Source: Methanobacterium sp. SMA-27 (lineage in GTDB: Archaea; Methanobacteriota; Methanobacteria; Methanobacteriales; Methanobacteriaceae). From it: a stretch of DNA of 64,000 bases. Of the stretch, positions 1-9,840 are shown one piece after another. How positions within the stretch are numbered: position 1 is the first letter of the stretch; each line of letters starts with the position of its first letter. The notes under the pieces are model-generated. The model was not told where the DNA came from. It did no database searches and saw only the letters and a list, made by a program, of their open reading frames with translations. The translations under genes and the position numbers were made by a program. Location: NCBI RefSeq assembly GCF_000744455.1, contig NZ_JQLY01000001.1, positions 558,001-622,000 of the forward strand, written 5' to 3'.

Positions 1-2
1 TG

Positions 3-38
3 GGCGGAATGCCTGGCGGAATGCCCCCAATGATGTAA
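3..38 (+). CDS. C-terminal tail of a thermosome-like chaperonin (partial)
   Basis: The window opens inside a plus-strand reading frame that ends with the residues GGMPGGMPPMM and a TAA. Gly-Gly-Met repeats ending in methionines are the typical flexible tail of group II chaperonin (thermosome) subunits, which fold proteins in the archaeal cytosol. Only eleven residues are visible, so the family call rests on this tail alone; another GGM-tailed protein is possible. Confidence 0.5.
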   Translation, partial: GGMPGGMPPMM

Positions 39-93
39 ATTAAATTTACATCTTTTTATTTTATTTTTTTTTTATTTAAAAATTAAAATTTGT

Positions 94-1322
94 TTAAGAA
101 TTTATTAAATTTATTAAATTAGTAAAAGCATTTAATTCAAAATCAACTGCTCTTTCTTTTATAATTGTATTTTCTTCATTTATTGGAGTTAAGGCATTAG
201 GTCCTCGAATAATTCTTTTTAATCTACCATCCTTACTTAATAATTTTCCTGCTTCATCATCACGCATTAATGCATTACCAGGAATTATAATTTTATTTTT
301 CAAATCATCTAAGTTAACTGTAGAAAAATCCTCAGGCCTTATTAAATCTCCTAATTCCTTATCAACGCTAATTATATTGACCAAACCATTTTTATCGATA
401 TTACTAAAAATTTTTTGAAGATATTTTTTTGATAATTTACTAGTTATTATGGTTGCTTTTGAAGTTATTTCAGGCAAAAATTTAAGATATGAACTGTAAT
501 TACTATTGGAGAGAATATATGGAATATCATTTTCAGGATAAAATGTAGGTATTCCTATTACAGTAAAATTAAATTCTTTATGAAGAGCTTGGACAATTTC
601 TTGAAATTCTTCAAACGAATGTGGAATTATATCATCAATAACAGGTCTATTATTAAATATATTACCCTGATTTTGGAAATTACCAAATCTAAGTAAATGA
701 AATGTTTTTACACCCCATTCTTCCAGAGTGTTTCCAGTATTATATAGATCTTCAAGATCAGTAACACCTGGAATAACCACAGATGATGCATTAACATCAA
801 TATTTTGTGAAAATATCTCAAAAGCCTTTAAAGACATCTCTGGAGATTTATCACCCATCCATTTTCTTCGAAGTTCAGGATTACTAGAGAAAATAGAAAC
901 ATTCATCTCATCTACTCCCAAATTTAAGATATTTTCTATCATCTTGAAGTTCTTTATACCTTTGCCACTGGTGTAGTTTAGAATTATAGGAAGACCATAT
1001 TCTTTTAATTTTCCAATAAGTTCTTCAAGATAGGGATAAAATGTTATATCGCCAACACTAAATAGGTTAATTTTAAGATCATAGTAATTTAGTTTTCCGA
1101 ATAAATTATTCCATAACAATTCTTTATTAAAATCCATAATAACATTTTGAGGATGTTTAAAATCACTTATAACATCTTTTAATTAATTGCAGTAATTACA
1201 ACCTTTTTGATTTGGAGGACAATATCTACATGTTAACTCTTCTAATTTCCTGAATAACAGAATTTACAGAAGCCGCCACAATCTTTTCCCGGAGTTCCCC
1301 CAACGTATGCTTTTATTTCCAT
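94..1322 (-). pseudogene. Decayed Mmp10-family radical SAM paralogue
   Basis: The open part (1137 down to 94, 347 codons) aligns along its whole length with the intact Mmp10-family protein just upstream in transcription order (1375-2634), sharing blocks such as YTSGK, GVDE, RKWM and the C-terminal IIPG and FELN motifs. Reading on upstream recovers the missing N-terminus: an ATG at 1322 starts a segment with the CGGFCKFC radical SAM cysteines, a one-base frameshift near 1250-1256 leads to CRYCPPNQKGCNYC, and a TAA at 1183-1185 interrupts the frame before it joins the open part. The two lesions separate the [4Fe-4S] cysteines from the rest, so an active enzyme is unlikely. If expressed from ATG 1137, the product would lack the cluster. 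It looks like a tandem duplicate that is decaying. Confidence 0.8.
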
Positions 1323-1374
1323 AAAAAAAATCCCATTTATATAAACTTTTTATTATACTCAACATTTTTTTAAT

Positions 1375-2634
1375 TTAAGAATTAATTGTATCAATTAAAG
1401 CATTAAATGAGTTTAATTCAAATTTAATTAATTCCTCTTTATCAGTAAGATGTACGCCCTCATAATAAGGATAAGTAAGTACATAGGGACCCCTTATAAT
1501 TGATCTATTTTTACCATCTTTAGTTAAAATTTTTTTAGAATAATTATTATGTACAAAAGCTCCTCCAGGGATAATAACTTTGCTTTTCAATTTATTGAGA
1601 TTTATAGAATTTAAATCTTCATGAGTGATTAAATCAGCGATTTCTTTATCCACACCAATTATATTAACAAAATTAGCTTTGTCAATTATTCCAAATATTT
1701 TCTTTAAAAACGGTTCTGTTAATTTACTTGTTATGATGGTGGCTTCCGATTCAATTCTCTTTAAATCTTTAAGATAATGTAGATTATCTTTTTTTGAAAT
1801 TGTAAAAGGGCTATCATTTTCAGGGTCATAGAAAGGATATCCTATCACATTAAAAGAAAATTCATTATTTATTTTTTTAACTATATCCTTGAATTCCTCA
1901 TAGGAATGAGGGTTTATACCCTCTATTACGGGATTATTGTTTAATATCAACCCTTGATTTTTAAAATTAGCGAATCTTCTCAAAGCTAAAGATTTTACAC
2001 CCCATTTTTCCAGATCAATACATGTTTCAAAAATCTCATCCATATCATTAATTCCAGGAATTATTACAGCTGAAGCATGAAGATCAATATTTTCACAAAA
2101 CATTTTTAATCCCTTAATTGACGCATCAGGATTTTGATCATTCATCCATCTTTTTCTTATCTCAAGATTGGTAGAAAATACTGAAAAGCCCACTTCATCT
2201 ACTCCCAGAGAAATTAATTTCTTTGGCAAATATTCATCTTTAATAGGTTTACCACTGGTATAACCTAAATTTAATATTAATGAAGATTGCTTTAAAATTG
2301 AAATAAGCTCATACAAATAGGGATAACTAAATATATCTGCTCCCCCACCAACAATAATCCTAAAATTATATTTATCAAATGAGTCCGTAATATTTTCATA
2401 AAATTTTATTCTTATATCTTCTAAGACTTGAGAAAGAGGTTTAAATTTTGTGGATACTCTATCAATAAAATTTTGGCAATAATTACAGCCAATTTGGTTT
2501 GGAGGACATTTCATACATCCTATTGGTTCTAAATTATTAAAATTAACATTTTTATAAAAACAGAATTCACAATAACCACCACAATCAATACCTGTTCTTC
2601 CGCCAACATCGGTAAATATTTCCATAAAAATCAC
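1375..2634 (-). CDS. mmp10: Mmp10-family radical SAM methyltransferase (MCR arginine methylation)
   Basis: Methanogenesis marker protein 10 is a B12-dependent radical SAM enzyme that C-methylates an arginine in the alpha subunit of methyl-coenzyme M reductase. The 419-residue product has the family length. It has the CX3CX2C cluster motif at C18, C22 and C25, a second cysteine group (C40, C43, C50, C53), a glycine motif GGGADIF near 96-102 followed by a tyrosine where Mmp10 is reported to supply a cluster ligand, and the conserved C-terminal IIPGGAFVH region. It is followed by a decayed copy of itself. Whether this is the main genomic mmp10 or a second paralogue cannot be told here. The start could also be the internal Met4 (MEIFTDVGG), which matches the start of the decayed copy. 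Confidence 0.85.
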   Translation of the reverse strand: MIFMEIFTDVGGRTGIDCGGYCEFCFYKNVNFNNLEPIGCMKCPPNQIGCNYCQNFIDRVSTKFKPLSQVLEDIRIKFYENITDSFDKYNFRIIVGGGADIFSYPYLYELISILKQSSLILNLGYTSGKPIKDEYLPKKLISLGVDEVGFSVFSTNLEIRKRWMNDQNPDASIKGLKMFCENIDLHASAVIIPGINDMDEIFETCIDLEKWGVKSLALRRFANFKNQGLILNNNPVIEGINPHSYEEFKDIVKKINNEFSFNVIGYPFYDPENDSPFTISKKDNLHYLKDLKRIESEATIITSKLTEPFLKKIFGIIDKANFVNIIGVDKEIADLITHEDLNSINLNKLKSKVIIPGGAFVHNNYSKKILTKDGKNRSIIRGPYVLTYPYYEGVHLTDKEELIKFELNSFNALIDTINS

Positions 2635-2687
2635 ATATTTTCCTAAAAAAGCTCTTTTTTTTATTATTTCAGTATTTAAATAGCCAT

Positions 2688-3101
2688 TTATGGATTATTG
2701 CCATAATACATTTTCAAAAAGTCTTTGGGTTTTTGAATTTCACTTAAAAACTGTTCTTTATTAATATCTCTATTTGCAAATTTTTTATGAGCATCATCAT
2801 ATTGGGCTATCATTCTCATTTCATCATTATAACTTTGAACAAAAGGTGCAGAGTCACTCTTATTAATATTTTTAGCTACCGTCTGAGATTCTAAACGTCT
2901 TTGAGCATTTAATTTCATTTTTTCAGTATCTTTATCAATTTGGGGAATCAATTTATCAGCAGGAACTCCACTATCAACTTGATTTATTAATTGTTGATCA
3001 AAATCAGAATTATTATAAATAATAAAAATTAGAGCGATAATAAAGACAATTAGTCCACCGCTAATTCCAAGAATTAGTCCCATATTTCGCCTTATTTCCA
3101 A
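2688..3101 (-). CDS. Small membrane-anchored protein of unknown function
   Basis: This 137-residue protein has one hydrophobic segment at about residues 8-28, followed by a charged, helical soluble part rich in Lys, Asp and Gln. I recognise no domain. It lies 13 bases after the membrane Ser/Thr kinase gene in the same direction, so it is probably co-transcribed with the kinase and the exported protein upstream. A role as a partner or substrate of the kinase is possible but is only inferred from position. Confidence 0.6.
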   Translation of the reverse strand: MEIRRNMGLILGISGGLIVFIIALIFIIYNNSDFDQQLINQVDSGVPADKLIPQIDKDTEKMKLNAQRRLESQTVAKNINKSDSAPFVQSYNDEMRMIAQYDDAHKKFANRDINKEQFLSEIQKPKDFLKMYYGNNP

Positions 3102-3114
3102 TTAATAGTTCCTC

Positions 3115-4443
3115 CTAGTGGTTTTCAAAACGTATTGTTTCATCTGGGGATCTAAATTTTTCTAATTCTTTAATCAATTCACTCATAGTAGAGTATCTAT
3201 GATCCTTATTCTTAGCTAAACATTTCATAACAATATCATTTACTGGTTTGGCATTTGAATTTATTTCTGCAGGACTCACTGGCTGAGTTGTTAATATGGA
3301 ACTGTAAATCTGTGAAAGATTTCCTTCAAATGGTAATCTGCCTGTTAAAAGTTCATAAAATACATTACCCAATTGATATATATCAGTTCTTTCATCTGCT
3401 TTACCATATTCCATTGATATTTGTTCTGGAGCACAATATGAAGGTGTAGCCCCTGATAGTGTAACTGATTCCTCAATTTTCAGCTTGCTTAAACCCCAAT
3501 CAGAAATTTTGTAAACTCCATTTTTTATGAGTATATTAGATAATTTAACATCTCCATGAATGATATTTTTATTATGAGAATATTCTAAAGCCTTAGCAAT
3601 ATCATAAATTATTGAAACAGCTTCATCTAGAGTTCTCATTCCCTTTTCAAGTACCCCCTCACAAAACTCAGTTTCAATGTATGGGATTGGAAGAATCTTA
3701 TATCCCTTAAGTTTCACAATGTGGGGATGATCTAAATGGCTCCAATTGGAAACTTCAGTAATAAAACTCCTCTCAGCTCTTTTATCAAAACTTTTTGGTA
3801 TCTTAATGGCCACTTCATTACCTTTCATATTGATAGCTTTAAAAACTATTCCAAATCCACCTTCTCCAATATAAGAAGCATCAGTATAAAATGGCTGCAA
3901 TTCAAAAGGTAATGCGTTGGAAGATACTTTTTTTAGACGATTAAATTCTTTACCTTCAATAATTAGATCTTGACCATAACCTCTACGGATCCATAAATTA
4001 GTTGCAAGAGGAATTAGAAGAATTAGACCGGCTAAAGTAAATATTTGCATTGTGGGAAAGCCAAATATATCTTCTAAAATTACTGTTGCACCGATAAATA
4101 GAAGAGCTATGGCCATATTAAAGTATGAATAAGTTGCTAATAATCTCTGCCTGGTAATGAGATTGAATAATATTACTATCATAAAGAAAAGGAAAAATGT
4201 TCCAGTTATTAATAATGTGTATCCTAAGTTGGGATCATATATTGTATATTGACTAAAGTCATAGAGATAAAAATTAATAGGTATAAATATTGCTGCTGCT
4301 AAAATTGCGAAAAATCCATTTATTCCTATTAAACCTTTATATTTCCAATTTTTAATAGTTTTTATGGGTTTTATTTTCCTATTTTTTTCTCTTCTAGACG
4401 TATAGAGTAATCCTGAAAATACAAGTGCACTGAATATAAGCAT
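3115..4443 (-). CDS. Membrane Hanks-type serine/threonine protein kinase
   Basis: Eukaryotic-like protein kinase that phosphorylates Ser/Thr at the cytoplasmic face of the membrane. Residues 1-155 hold about four to five hydrophobic segments; the kinase domain spans about 187-432. Visible motifs are the glycine loop GEGGFG (193-198), the ATP-anchoring lysine in VAIK (214), a catalytic loop HGDVKLSN (296-303) in place of the usual HRDxKxxN, a metal-binding DWG (315-317) in place of DFG, and APE (338-340). The catalytic Asp, Lys and Asn are all kept, so activity is likely. HGD instead of HRD means activation-loop control may be weaker than in RD kinases. It sits in an apparent operon with a small membrane protein and an exported protein; an FHA protein (31.3 kb) and metallophosphoesterases elsewhere in the window could belong to the same signalling repertoire. 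Confidence 0.85.
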   Translation of the reverse strand: MLIFSALVFSGLLYTSRREKNRKIKPIKTIKNWKYKGLIGINGFFAILAAAIFIPINFYLYDFSQYTIYDPNLGYTLLITGTFFLFFMIVILFNLITRQRLLATYSYFNMAIALLFIGATVILEDIFGFPTMQIFTLAGLILLIPLATNLWIRRGYGQDLIIEGKEFNRLKKVSSNALPFELQPFYTDASYIGEGGFGIVFKAINMKGNEVAIKIPKSFDKRAERSFITEVSNWSHLDHPHIVKLKGYKILPIPYIETEFCEGVLEKGMRTLDEAVSIIYDIAKALEYSHNKNIIHGDVKLSNILIKNGVYKISDWGLSKLKIEESVTLSGATPSYCAPEQISMEYGKADERTDIYQLGNVFYELLTGRLPFEGNLSQIYSSILTTQPVSPAEINSNAKPVNDIVMKCLAKNKDHRYSTMSELIKELEKFRSPDETIRFENH

Positions 4444-4478
4444 TGCTATGATTTCAGTTCCTATAAGATTAAAAGATA

Positions 4479-5381
4479 TTATCCTGAAGGCTTATATGTA
4501 GTGGGGTTAGGATTGTTAGCTAACCAGTTTACTGAGTTTAATCCTAATTTCCATTCATCTGATCGATATATTACTGCATTAATGTATGTATAAGCTGCTG
4601 CCATAAAAACAACTTTTCCGTTTCCATATTGCATCTGGGAAACTACTGGAAATGGGCCACTTGTTTCATCTGTATCTTTTTGATAATTACTAGTAGTTGT
4701 TCCATCGGCTGCAGGATGACCCTTGTCAGCCCAAGTATAAGAATCTGTATATGCTACAACAGTAGAAGACCCAGGGTCTTTTAGGTAAGTTCCCATCATA
4801 TAAATAAAATTTGTAACATTGTTAGTGATTGGACTGGGTCTTATATCTTTTATTTCTATCATGGGAGAGAAAAAAACGTAATCTTTATCATTAACTAATA
4901 TTTCGTTATTGGCATATGATACTCCAAAACTTCTAGCTATTTTATTATATGAATAGTTTTGATCTCCATCAGTATTTCCCCAAGTGCTACCAATTATAAA
5001 TAATCCACCACCGTTGTTAACAAAGTCTTTTATTGCGTTAATTTCATCATCGGTGTAATTACGAGTTTGATCCATAATTACTAGAACGCCGTAATCTTTA
5101 AGTAATTCGGGTGTAATGGGTTTATCTTTATATACTGTAGTGCTATAACCATAATTCTGTAATAAGTTAGCAAATCCCGATGATCCGTAAGTACCTATGC
5201 TATGAATGTTATTGAATTTTCCCCAATTAGAGCTAGATTCATCAAATAGAATTTTATTGTTATTAGGTTGTGCTGAGGCAATATGTAAAGATGAGAAAAA
5301 TAATATTGGAATTACTAAAAAAAGAATAAGTAATATTTTATATTTTTTGGCCGCAAAATTAAATTTTAGATTACGACTCAT
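4479..5381 (-). CDS. Exported protein with DUF4350/ThuA-like amidotransferase fold
   Basis: Residues 1-38 form a signal peptide or anchor (basic start, then a long hydrophobic run ending near ASA). The rest resembles the class I amidotransferase-like fold used by DUF4350 and ThuA proteins: a strand with VLVIMDQTRNYTDDE, followed by a helix and the GGGLFIIGSTWG turn at about 130. The family seems to lack the catalytic cysteine here, so it is more likely a binding or sensor domain than an enzyme. It is the first gene of the kinase operon, 35 bases ahead of the kinase. The start follows a strongly hydrophobic leader; an upstream alternative was not obvious. Confidence 0.6.
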   Translation of the reverse strand: MSRNLKFNFAAKKYKILLILFLVIPILFFSSLHIASAQPNNNKILFDESSSNWGKFNNIHSIGTYGSSGFANLLQNYGYSTTVYKDKPITPELLKDYGVLVIMDQTRNYTDDEINAIKDFVNNGGGLFIIGSTWGNTDGDQNYSYNKIARSFGVSYANNEILVNDKDYVFFSPMIEIKDIRPSPITNNVTNFIYMMGTYLKDPGSSTVVAYTDSYTWADKGHPAADGTTTSNYQKDTDETSGPFPVVSQMQYGNGKVVFMAAAYTYINAVIYRSDEWKLGLNSVNWLANNPNPTTYKPSG

Positions 5382-5488
5382 TCTTTATTCACCTTCATGC
5401 CCCCAAAAAGTCATAACTTAGATTATTAAGTTAATAAAATGCGAAATCTAATATGTTTCCTCTTAATAAAAATTTTTTAATTATAAAA

Positions 5489-5737
5489 TTACCACCATGG
5501 TCCCCATCCTGCAGGTTGAGCACCCTCTTCAATTTGCTTTTTAATTTCTGGAGGCATTTGGGTAAGCATTATTTCCTTAATTTCTTCCCTTGCTGAGTTA
5601 TAACCATCCTGAAAACCGGATTTATACCCTTCTGAATACATTTCTAAGCATTCAGGATTTTTCATTTGTTTTTTACACTCTGCTTTACCGTCTTTTACTC
5701 CATCATCATATGTTTTTATAGTACTCTTTTCTACCAT
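5489..5737 (-). CDS. Small protein sharing a module with the adjacent M6 protease
   Basis: This 82-residue acidic/basic protein has the pattern YDDGVKDGKAEC followed by YxxGYxxGFxDGYxxAR. The same pattern occurs at the C-terminus of the M6 metalloprotease transcribed divergently from the other side of the 190-bp intergenic region (around 7498-7640). I do not know the module. A GGGAGGGG ribosome binding site precedes the ATG. Sharing a module across a divergent promoter suggests that the two products interact or are targeted in the same way. Confidence 0.65.
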   Translation of the reverse strand: MVEKSTIKTYDDGVKDGKAECKKQMKNPECLEMYSEGYKSGFQDGYNSAREEIKEIMLTQMPPEIKKQIEEGAQPAGWGPWW

Positions 5738-5928
5738 AATATCCCCTCCCTTGAAATCTCCCTATTTTTATGATCTATAATGTATTAACTTATTATTGAT
5801 AAATTTTTTGGTATGATTCTTAAGATGAGATTTTTAAAGATATTCTTTTGGAGAAATTTAAAAAAAGACTTAAATATTAACCAGATATAATATTTTAACA
5901 GATAGAAATATTATCCAAGGGGGGTTTA

Positions 5929-7664
5929 ATGATTGATATTAAAAAGCTTGGAAAAAAATTGCAAGGAAAGACACCTTCATCCATCCATTTATGAAAAAAT
6001 GGAATTAACAGAAGCTCTACTTGAACAAAACACAGATAAAAAAGATCTAGAATCTAAAGGAGGATTAGATTTTGAAACTTACGAAGCCCTACAACGTAGA
6101 GGTGAAGTACATCTACAAAATTTAATGGGATATAAACAAGAAATTAAATCATTTTATGGATCTTTAAAAAATGCCCCTAAATCTGTTGGACCATGCCAGA
6201 GAATAGACCCTGTAATTGGCACTAAAAATGCAATTGTACTTTTAGCTGAATTTAAAGATGTAAAACATTCAAACGAAGCAAATGCATTTAATGATCTATT
6301 TTTTAATAAAGATAATAAGCAAAGTTTAAGAAATTATTATTTAGAAGCTTCCTGGAATCAACTAGATATAAATGGTGATGTAAATGAGAAATGGTACACT
6401 TTAAATGATAATAGGGCCGATTATTTGGATGATCCGACCAATTTTCATTATCCTAAAGCCCAAAAATTAGTTATAGAAACAATTGAGATGGCAAAAGATA
6501 GTGGGAATATTGATTTTAGTACCTATGCTAAAAATGGTAAGATTGAAATTCTTGTTATAGTTTATTCAGGTATAGGACAGGATACAAAACTTAATATAAA
6601 CTACATTCGACCACATCATTATCATTTACTTGAACCATTGGAAGTTCAAGAAGGAATCTTTGTAGATAATTCCTGAACTTCCAATTTATGATGTTGGATG
6701 TATTTGTCATGAAATAGGACATATTTTGGGACTTCCAGATCTATATTTGGACAATTATGGGCCAATAGTTGGAAGCTGGTGTTTAATGGGTGTAGGTTGC
6801 TGGAATAATGAAGGCAGGACACCTGCACATCCCAGTGCATGGTGTAAATTACATTTAGGTTGGACTGAACCTAAATTATTAGATAATATACCTCAATTTC
6901 AAAATATACCTGCTGTTATTGATGATAAAACCATCTATAAAGTAAATGTGGAAGGTTCTGATGGAAATGAATATTTTCTTTTGGAAAACCGTCAGCAGAA
7001 AGGATTTGATGAATATTTACCAAGCAATGGATTGTTAATCTGGCATGTTGATGAAACAGCGTGTATAAAACAGAATCCAAATTTTGACCCAAAACATTTT
7101 TTCATGACCCTTAAACAGTCTAACGGAAAGAATGATTTAGCAGAGAATAGAAAAGAGATTATTAAAAGAGCAAAAATAGGTGATAAACCACCTAAAGGTG
7201 CAGGTGGTGATGATGGTGATCCTTTCCCTGGAATAACCATTAATAGAACATTTAATGATTGTTCGAAACCTAATAGTCGAACTTATAAAGGTAATAAATC
7301 TTTTGTGGAAGTTGTTTCTATAAGTGACTCTGATGAATTAATGAAAGCTCAAATTGGAACCATTTTAAAATCTAATAGCCTAGAAATGCAATATAAGCCA
7401 GAAATTTTTTCTGAAACGACTGATAATGAATTAAAACAGCAAATAATAAATTCATATTTCATTAATTTTCTGTTATCTAAACCAAAGGAAAAAAATTCTT
7501 ATGATAATGGAGTAGTAGATGGCGGAAAAAAATGTTTAGAGGAATTAATAGAAAAGGAATATCTAGATTTCTATCAACATGGACATTGTCGAGGATACAA
7601 TCAGGGTTATGAAGAAGCCAGAAAATTTTATAAAAAGTTTATCCAAGAGTTTGTCCAAGAATAA
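5929..7664 (+). pseudogene. M6-family (immune inhibitor A-like) metalloprotease, frameshifted
   Basis: Two plus-strand frames together encode a zinc metalloprotease of peptidase family M6. The first (to the TGA at 6674) carries the N-terminal part. The second starts in the other frame just before it and contains PELPIYDVGCICHEIGHILG with the zinc motif HEIGH at about 6706-6720, then the catalytic-domain C-terminus and a tail module shared with the gene at 5489-5737. A single-base shift near 6667-6671 separates the two. The start is also doubtful: a well-placed purine-rich RBS (GGGGGG) serves ATG 5929, but that frame leaves the open frame at an A7 run near 5953; the open frame itself has only a TTG at 5933. 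No clear signal peptide is seen. It is broken as written and could be sequence error. Confidence 0.75.
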
Positions 7665-7779
7665 GTTAAAACAAGTCATAAAGATTAGGTTAATATTAAT
7701 TTAAGATTTATTTATTAACTACCTAATTATTACTCGATATTATTCTTATTAACTTTTTTTAATTATCACATATTTATCA

Positions 7780-7827
7780 TGATTAATCAATATTTATAAT
7801 GATTAATAATAGATAAATATATATACC
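7780..7827 (+). promoter_or_regulatory. Candidate acs promoter with upstream palindrome
   Basis: A perfect 10-bp palindrome TGATTAATCA lies at 7780-7789 and a half copy TGATTAATA at 7800-7808, directly ahead of a TATA box (AAATATATATACC, 7815-7827). With the usual archaeal spacing, transcription would start near 7850. That falls after the first in-frame ATG (7842) and before the ATG at 7896 that has a ribosome binding site. The palindrome is a candidate regulator site for the acetate genes. Confidence 0.5.
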
Positions 7828-7895
7828 AAATTCAACTTAATATGTATTATAAGACTAAGCGTAAAAAAGAGGATAAAAAAAGTGGTGGGAAAGAA

Positions 7896-9797
7896 ATGAA
7901 ACGCGATACAACCGTTTTACTAGATGAAAAAAGGATTTTCAAGCCGAATGTTGAAACGGTGGAAAGAGCCCATGTTAAAAATTGGGAAACTGAAATTGAG
8001 AAGGGAAAGAACTTTGAGAAATACTGGGAAGAGAAGGCAGAAGATCTTGACTGGTTCGAAAGATGGGACCAAGTACTTGACGAAAGTAACAAACCATTCT
8101 TCAAATGGTTTGTAAACGGAAAGATAAACCTGGCCTACAACGCAGTTGATCGGTGGATCGATACCGAAAAAAGAAACCAAGTAGCAATCCTCTATGTAAA
8201 TGAAAGAGGGGATGAGAAAAAATTAACCTACTACGAACTCTACCGTGAGGTCAACAAAATGGCCAACGGTCTAAAAAACCTAGGAGTAAAAAAAGGAGAT
8301 ACCGTCTCAATGTATCTTCCAATGTGTCCCGAGCTACTTATTTCAATGCTAGCATGTAACAAAATTGGTGCAGTTCACAGTGTTGTATACTCCGGATTAA
8401 GTGTAGGAGCATTTGTTGAAAGGATGAACGATGCAAAGGTCAAGATCCTAATTACTGCCGATGGAACATACAGAAGAGGAAAGATAATCGATCTGAAAAA
8501 AATATCAGACGAAGCAATGCTCCAATGTCCCACCATAGAAACTGTTATAGTTGTAAAACACACAGGAAGTAAAATAGACATTTCTGACTTGAGTGGAAGG
8601 GAAATATTCTATGAACGACTAATTGAAGGGGAACCAGCAGAATGTGAATGTGAACCTATGGACTCAGAAGATCCACTTTTTATATTATACACCTCTGGAA
8701 GTACTGGAAAACCCAAGGGAGTTCTCCACACAACAGGTGGGTATATGGTGGGTGTGTCAACAACACTCAAAAACATTTTTGATATCCATGAAAATGATAT
8801 GTGGTGGTGTACAGGGGACATAGGATGGATCACAGGTCATAGTTATGTTATATATGGACCTCTACTTTTAGGAACTACCACAGTAGTCTACGAGGGAGCA
8901 CCTGACTATCCCGACCCCGGTGCATGGTGGAACATAGTTGAAAAATATGGTGTAACCAAGTTTTATACAGCACCAACAGCAATCAGACATCTAATGAGAT
9001 TCGGTAACAAATACCCCAACCTATACAATCTTTCCTCACTTAAAATACTTGGAACAGTTGGGGAACCCATAAATCCAGAGGCATGGATGTGGTACTATAA
9101 AAATGTTGGAAAGGAAAAAGCCCCAATAATGGATACATGGTGGCAAACAGAAACTGGAATGCACCTAATATCTCCTTTACCTTCGGCTTACCTGAAACCA
9201 GGATCAGCAACCAAAGCGGTACCTGGTGTAGATGCTGACGTAGTGGATGAAAATGGTAACCCTGTACCTCTGGGAAAGGGAGGATATCTGGTAATTAAAA
9301 AACCATGGCCCGCAATGTTCAGAACACTTTACGAAGACGAAGAAAGATACAAAGATGTTTACTGGAATCAGATACCCGGATATTACAAAGCAGGAGATTT
9401 GGCCAGAAAAGACGAAGATGGTTACTTTTGGATACAAGGCAGATCTGATGATGTTTTAAAAATAGCAGGGCACAGGGTAGGTACATCTGAAGTTGAATCG
9501 GCATTTGTTAGCCATCCTGCAGTTGTAGAGGCGGCTGTAATTGGAAAACACGACCCAATTAAAGGCCAAGTTATTAAGGCATTTGTAATACTCAGAGAAG
9601 GATATAAACTCAAAACCAAACTCATTGAAGAACTCAACAAGCATGTAAGATACGAATTAGGGCCTGTAGCAGTTATAGGAGATATTGAACAGGTTGAATC
9701 TCTTCCAAAAACTAGAAGCGGAAAAATTATGAGAAGAATACTTAGGGCAAGAGAAAGGGGTGAAGATGTAGGAGATACATCAACGCTCGAAGAATAA
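7896..9797 (+). CDS. acs: Acetyl-CoA synthetase, AMP-forming
   Basis: Activates acetate with ATP and CoA to acetyl-CoA, AMP and pyrophosphate. The product (633 residues from ATG 7896) has the adenylate-forming signature [11 protein letters not shown], the WWQTETG motif, the YKAGDLA and [13 protein letters not shown] hinge region, and a C-terminal [10 protein letters not shown] with the acetylatable lysine. I chose ATG 7896 over ATG 7842 because GGTGG lies nine bases upstream and the predicted transcription start falls after 7842. Forty-three bases later the acetate transporter gene follows, so the two form an acetate uptake and assimilation unit. The window also holds an ADP-forming enzyme (37273-39357), giving two routes between acetate and acetyl-CoA. 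Confidence 0.95.
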   Translation: MKRDTTVLLDEKRIFKPNVETVERAHVKNWETEIEKGKNFEKYWEEKAEDLDWFERWDQVLDESNKPFFKWFVNGKINLAYNAVDRWIDTEKRNQVAILYVNERGDEKKLTYYELYREVNKMANGLKNLGVKKGDTVSMYLPMCPELLISMLACNKIGAVHSVVYSGLSVGAFVERMNDAKVKILITADGTYRRGKIIDLKKISDEAMLQCPTIETVIVVKHTGSKIDISDLSGREIFYERLIEGEPAECECEPMDSEDPLFILYTSGSTGKPKGVLHTTGGYMVGVSTTLKNIFDIHENDMWWCTGDIGWITGHSYVIYGPLLLGTTTVVYEGAPDYPDPGAWWNIVEKYGVTKFYTAPTAIRHLMRFGNKYPNLYNLSSLKILGTVGEPINPEAWMWYYKNVGKEKAPIMDTWWQTETGMHLISPLPSAYLKPGSATKAVPGVDADVVDENGNPVPLGKGGYLVIKKPWPAMFRTLYEDEERYKDVYWNQIPGYYKAGDLARKDEDGYFWIQGRSDDVLKIAGHRVGTSEVESAFVSHPAVVEAAVIGKHDPIKGQVIKAFVILREGYKLKTKLIEELNKHVRYELGPVAVIGDIEQVESLPKTRSGKIMRRILRARERGEDVGDTSTLEE

Positions 9798-9840
9798 AAG
9801 ATAGGAGAAAAATTATTAAAACCATAAAGGGAGTATAAAA

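Noticed and set aside
1183..1185. Pyrrolysine or selenocysteine recoding at interrupted genes
   Set aside because: Pyrrolysine uses TAG and selenocysteine TGA; the in-frame stops here are TAA.
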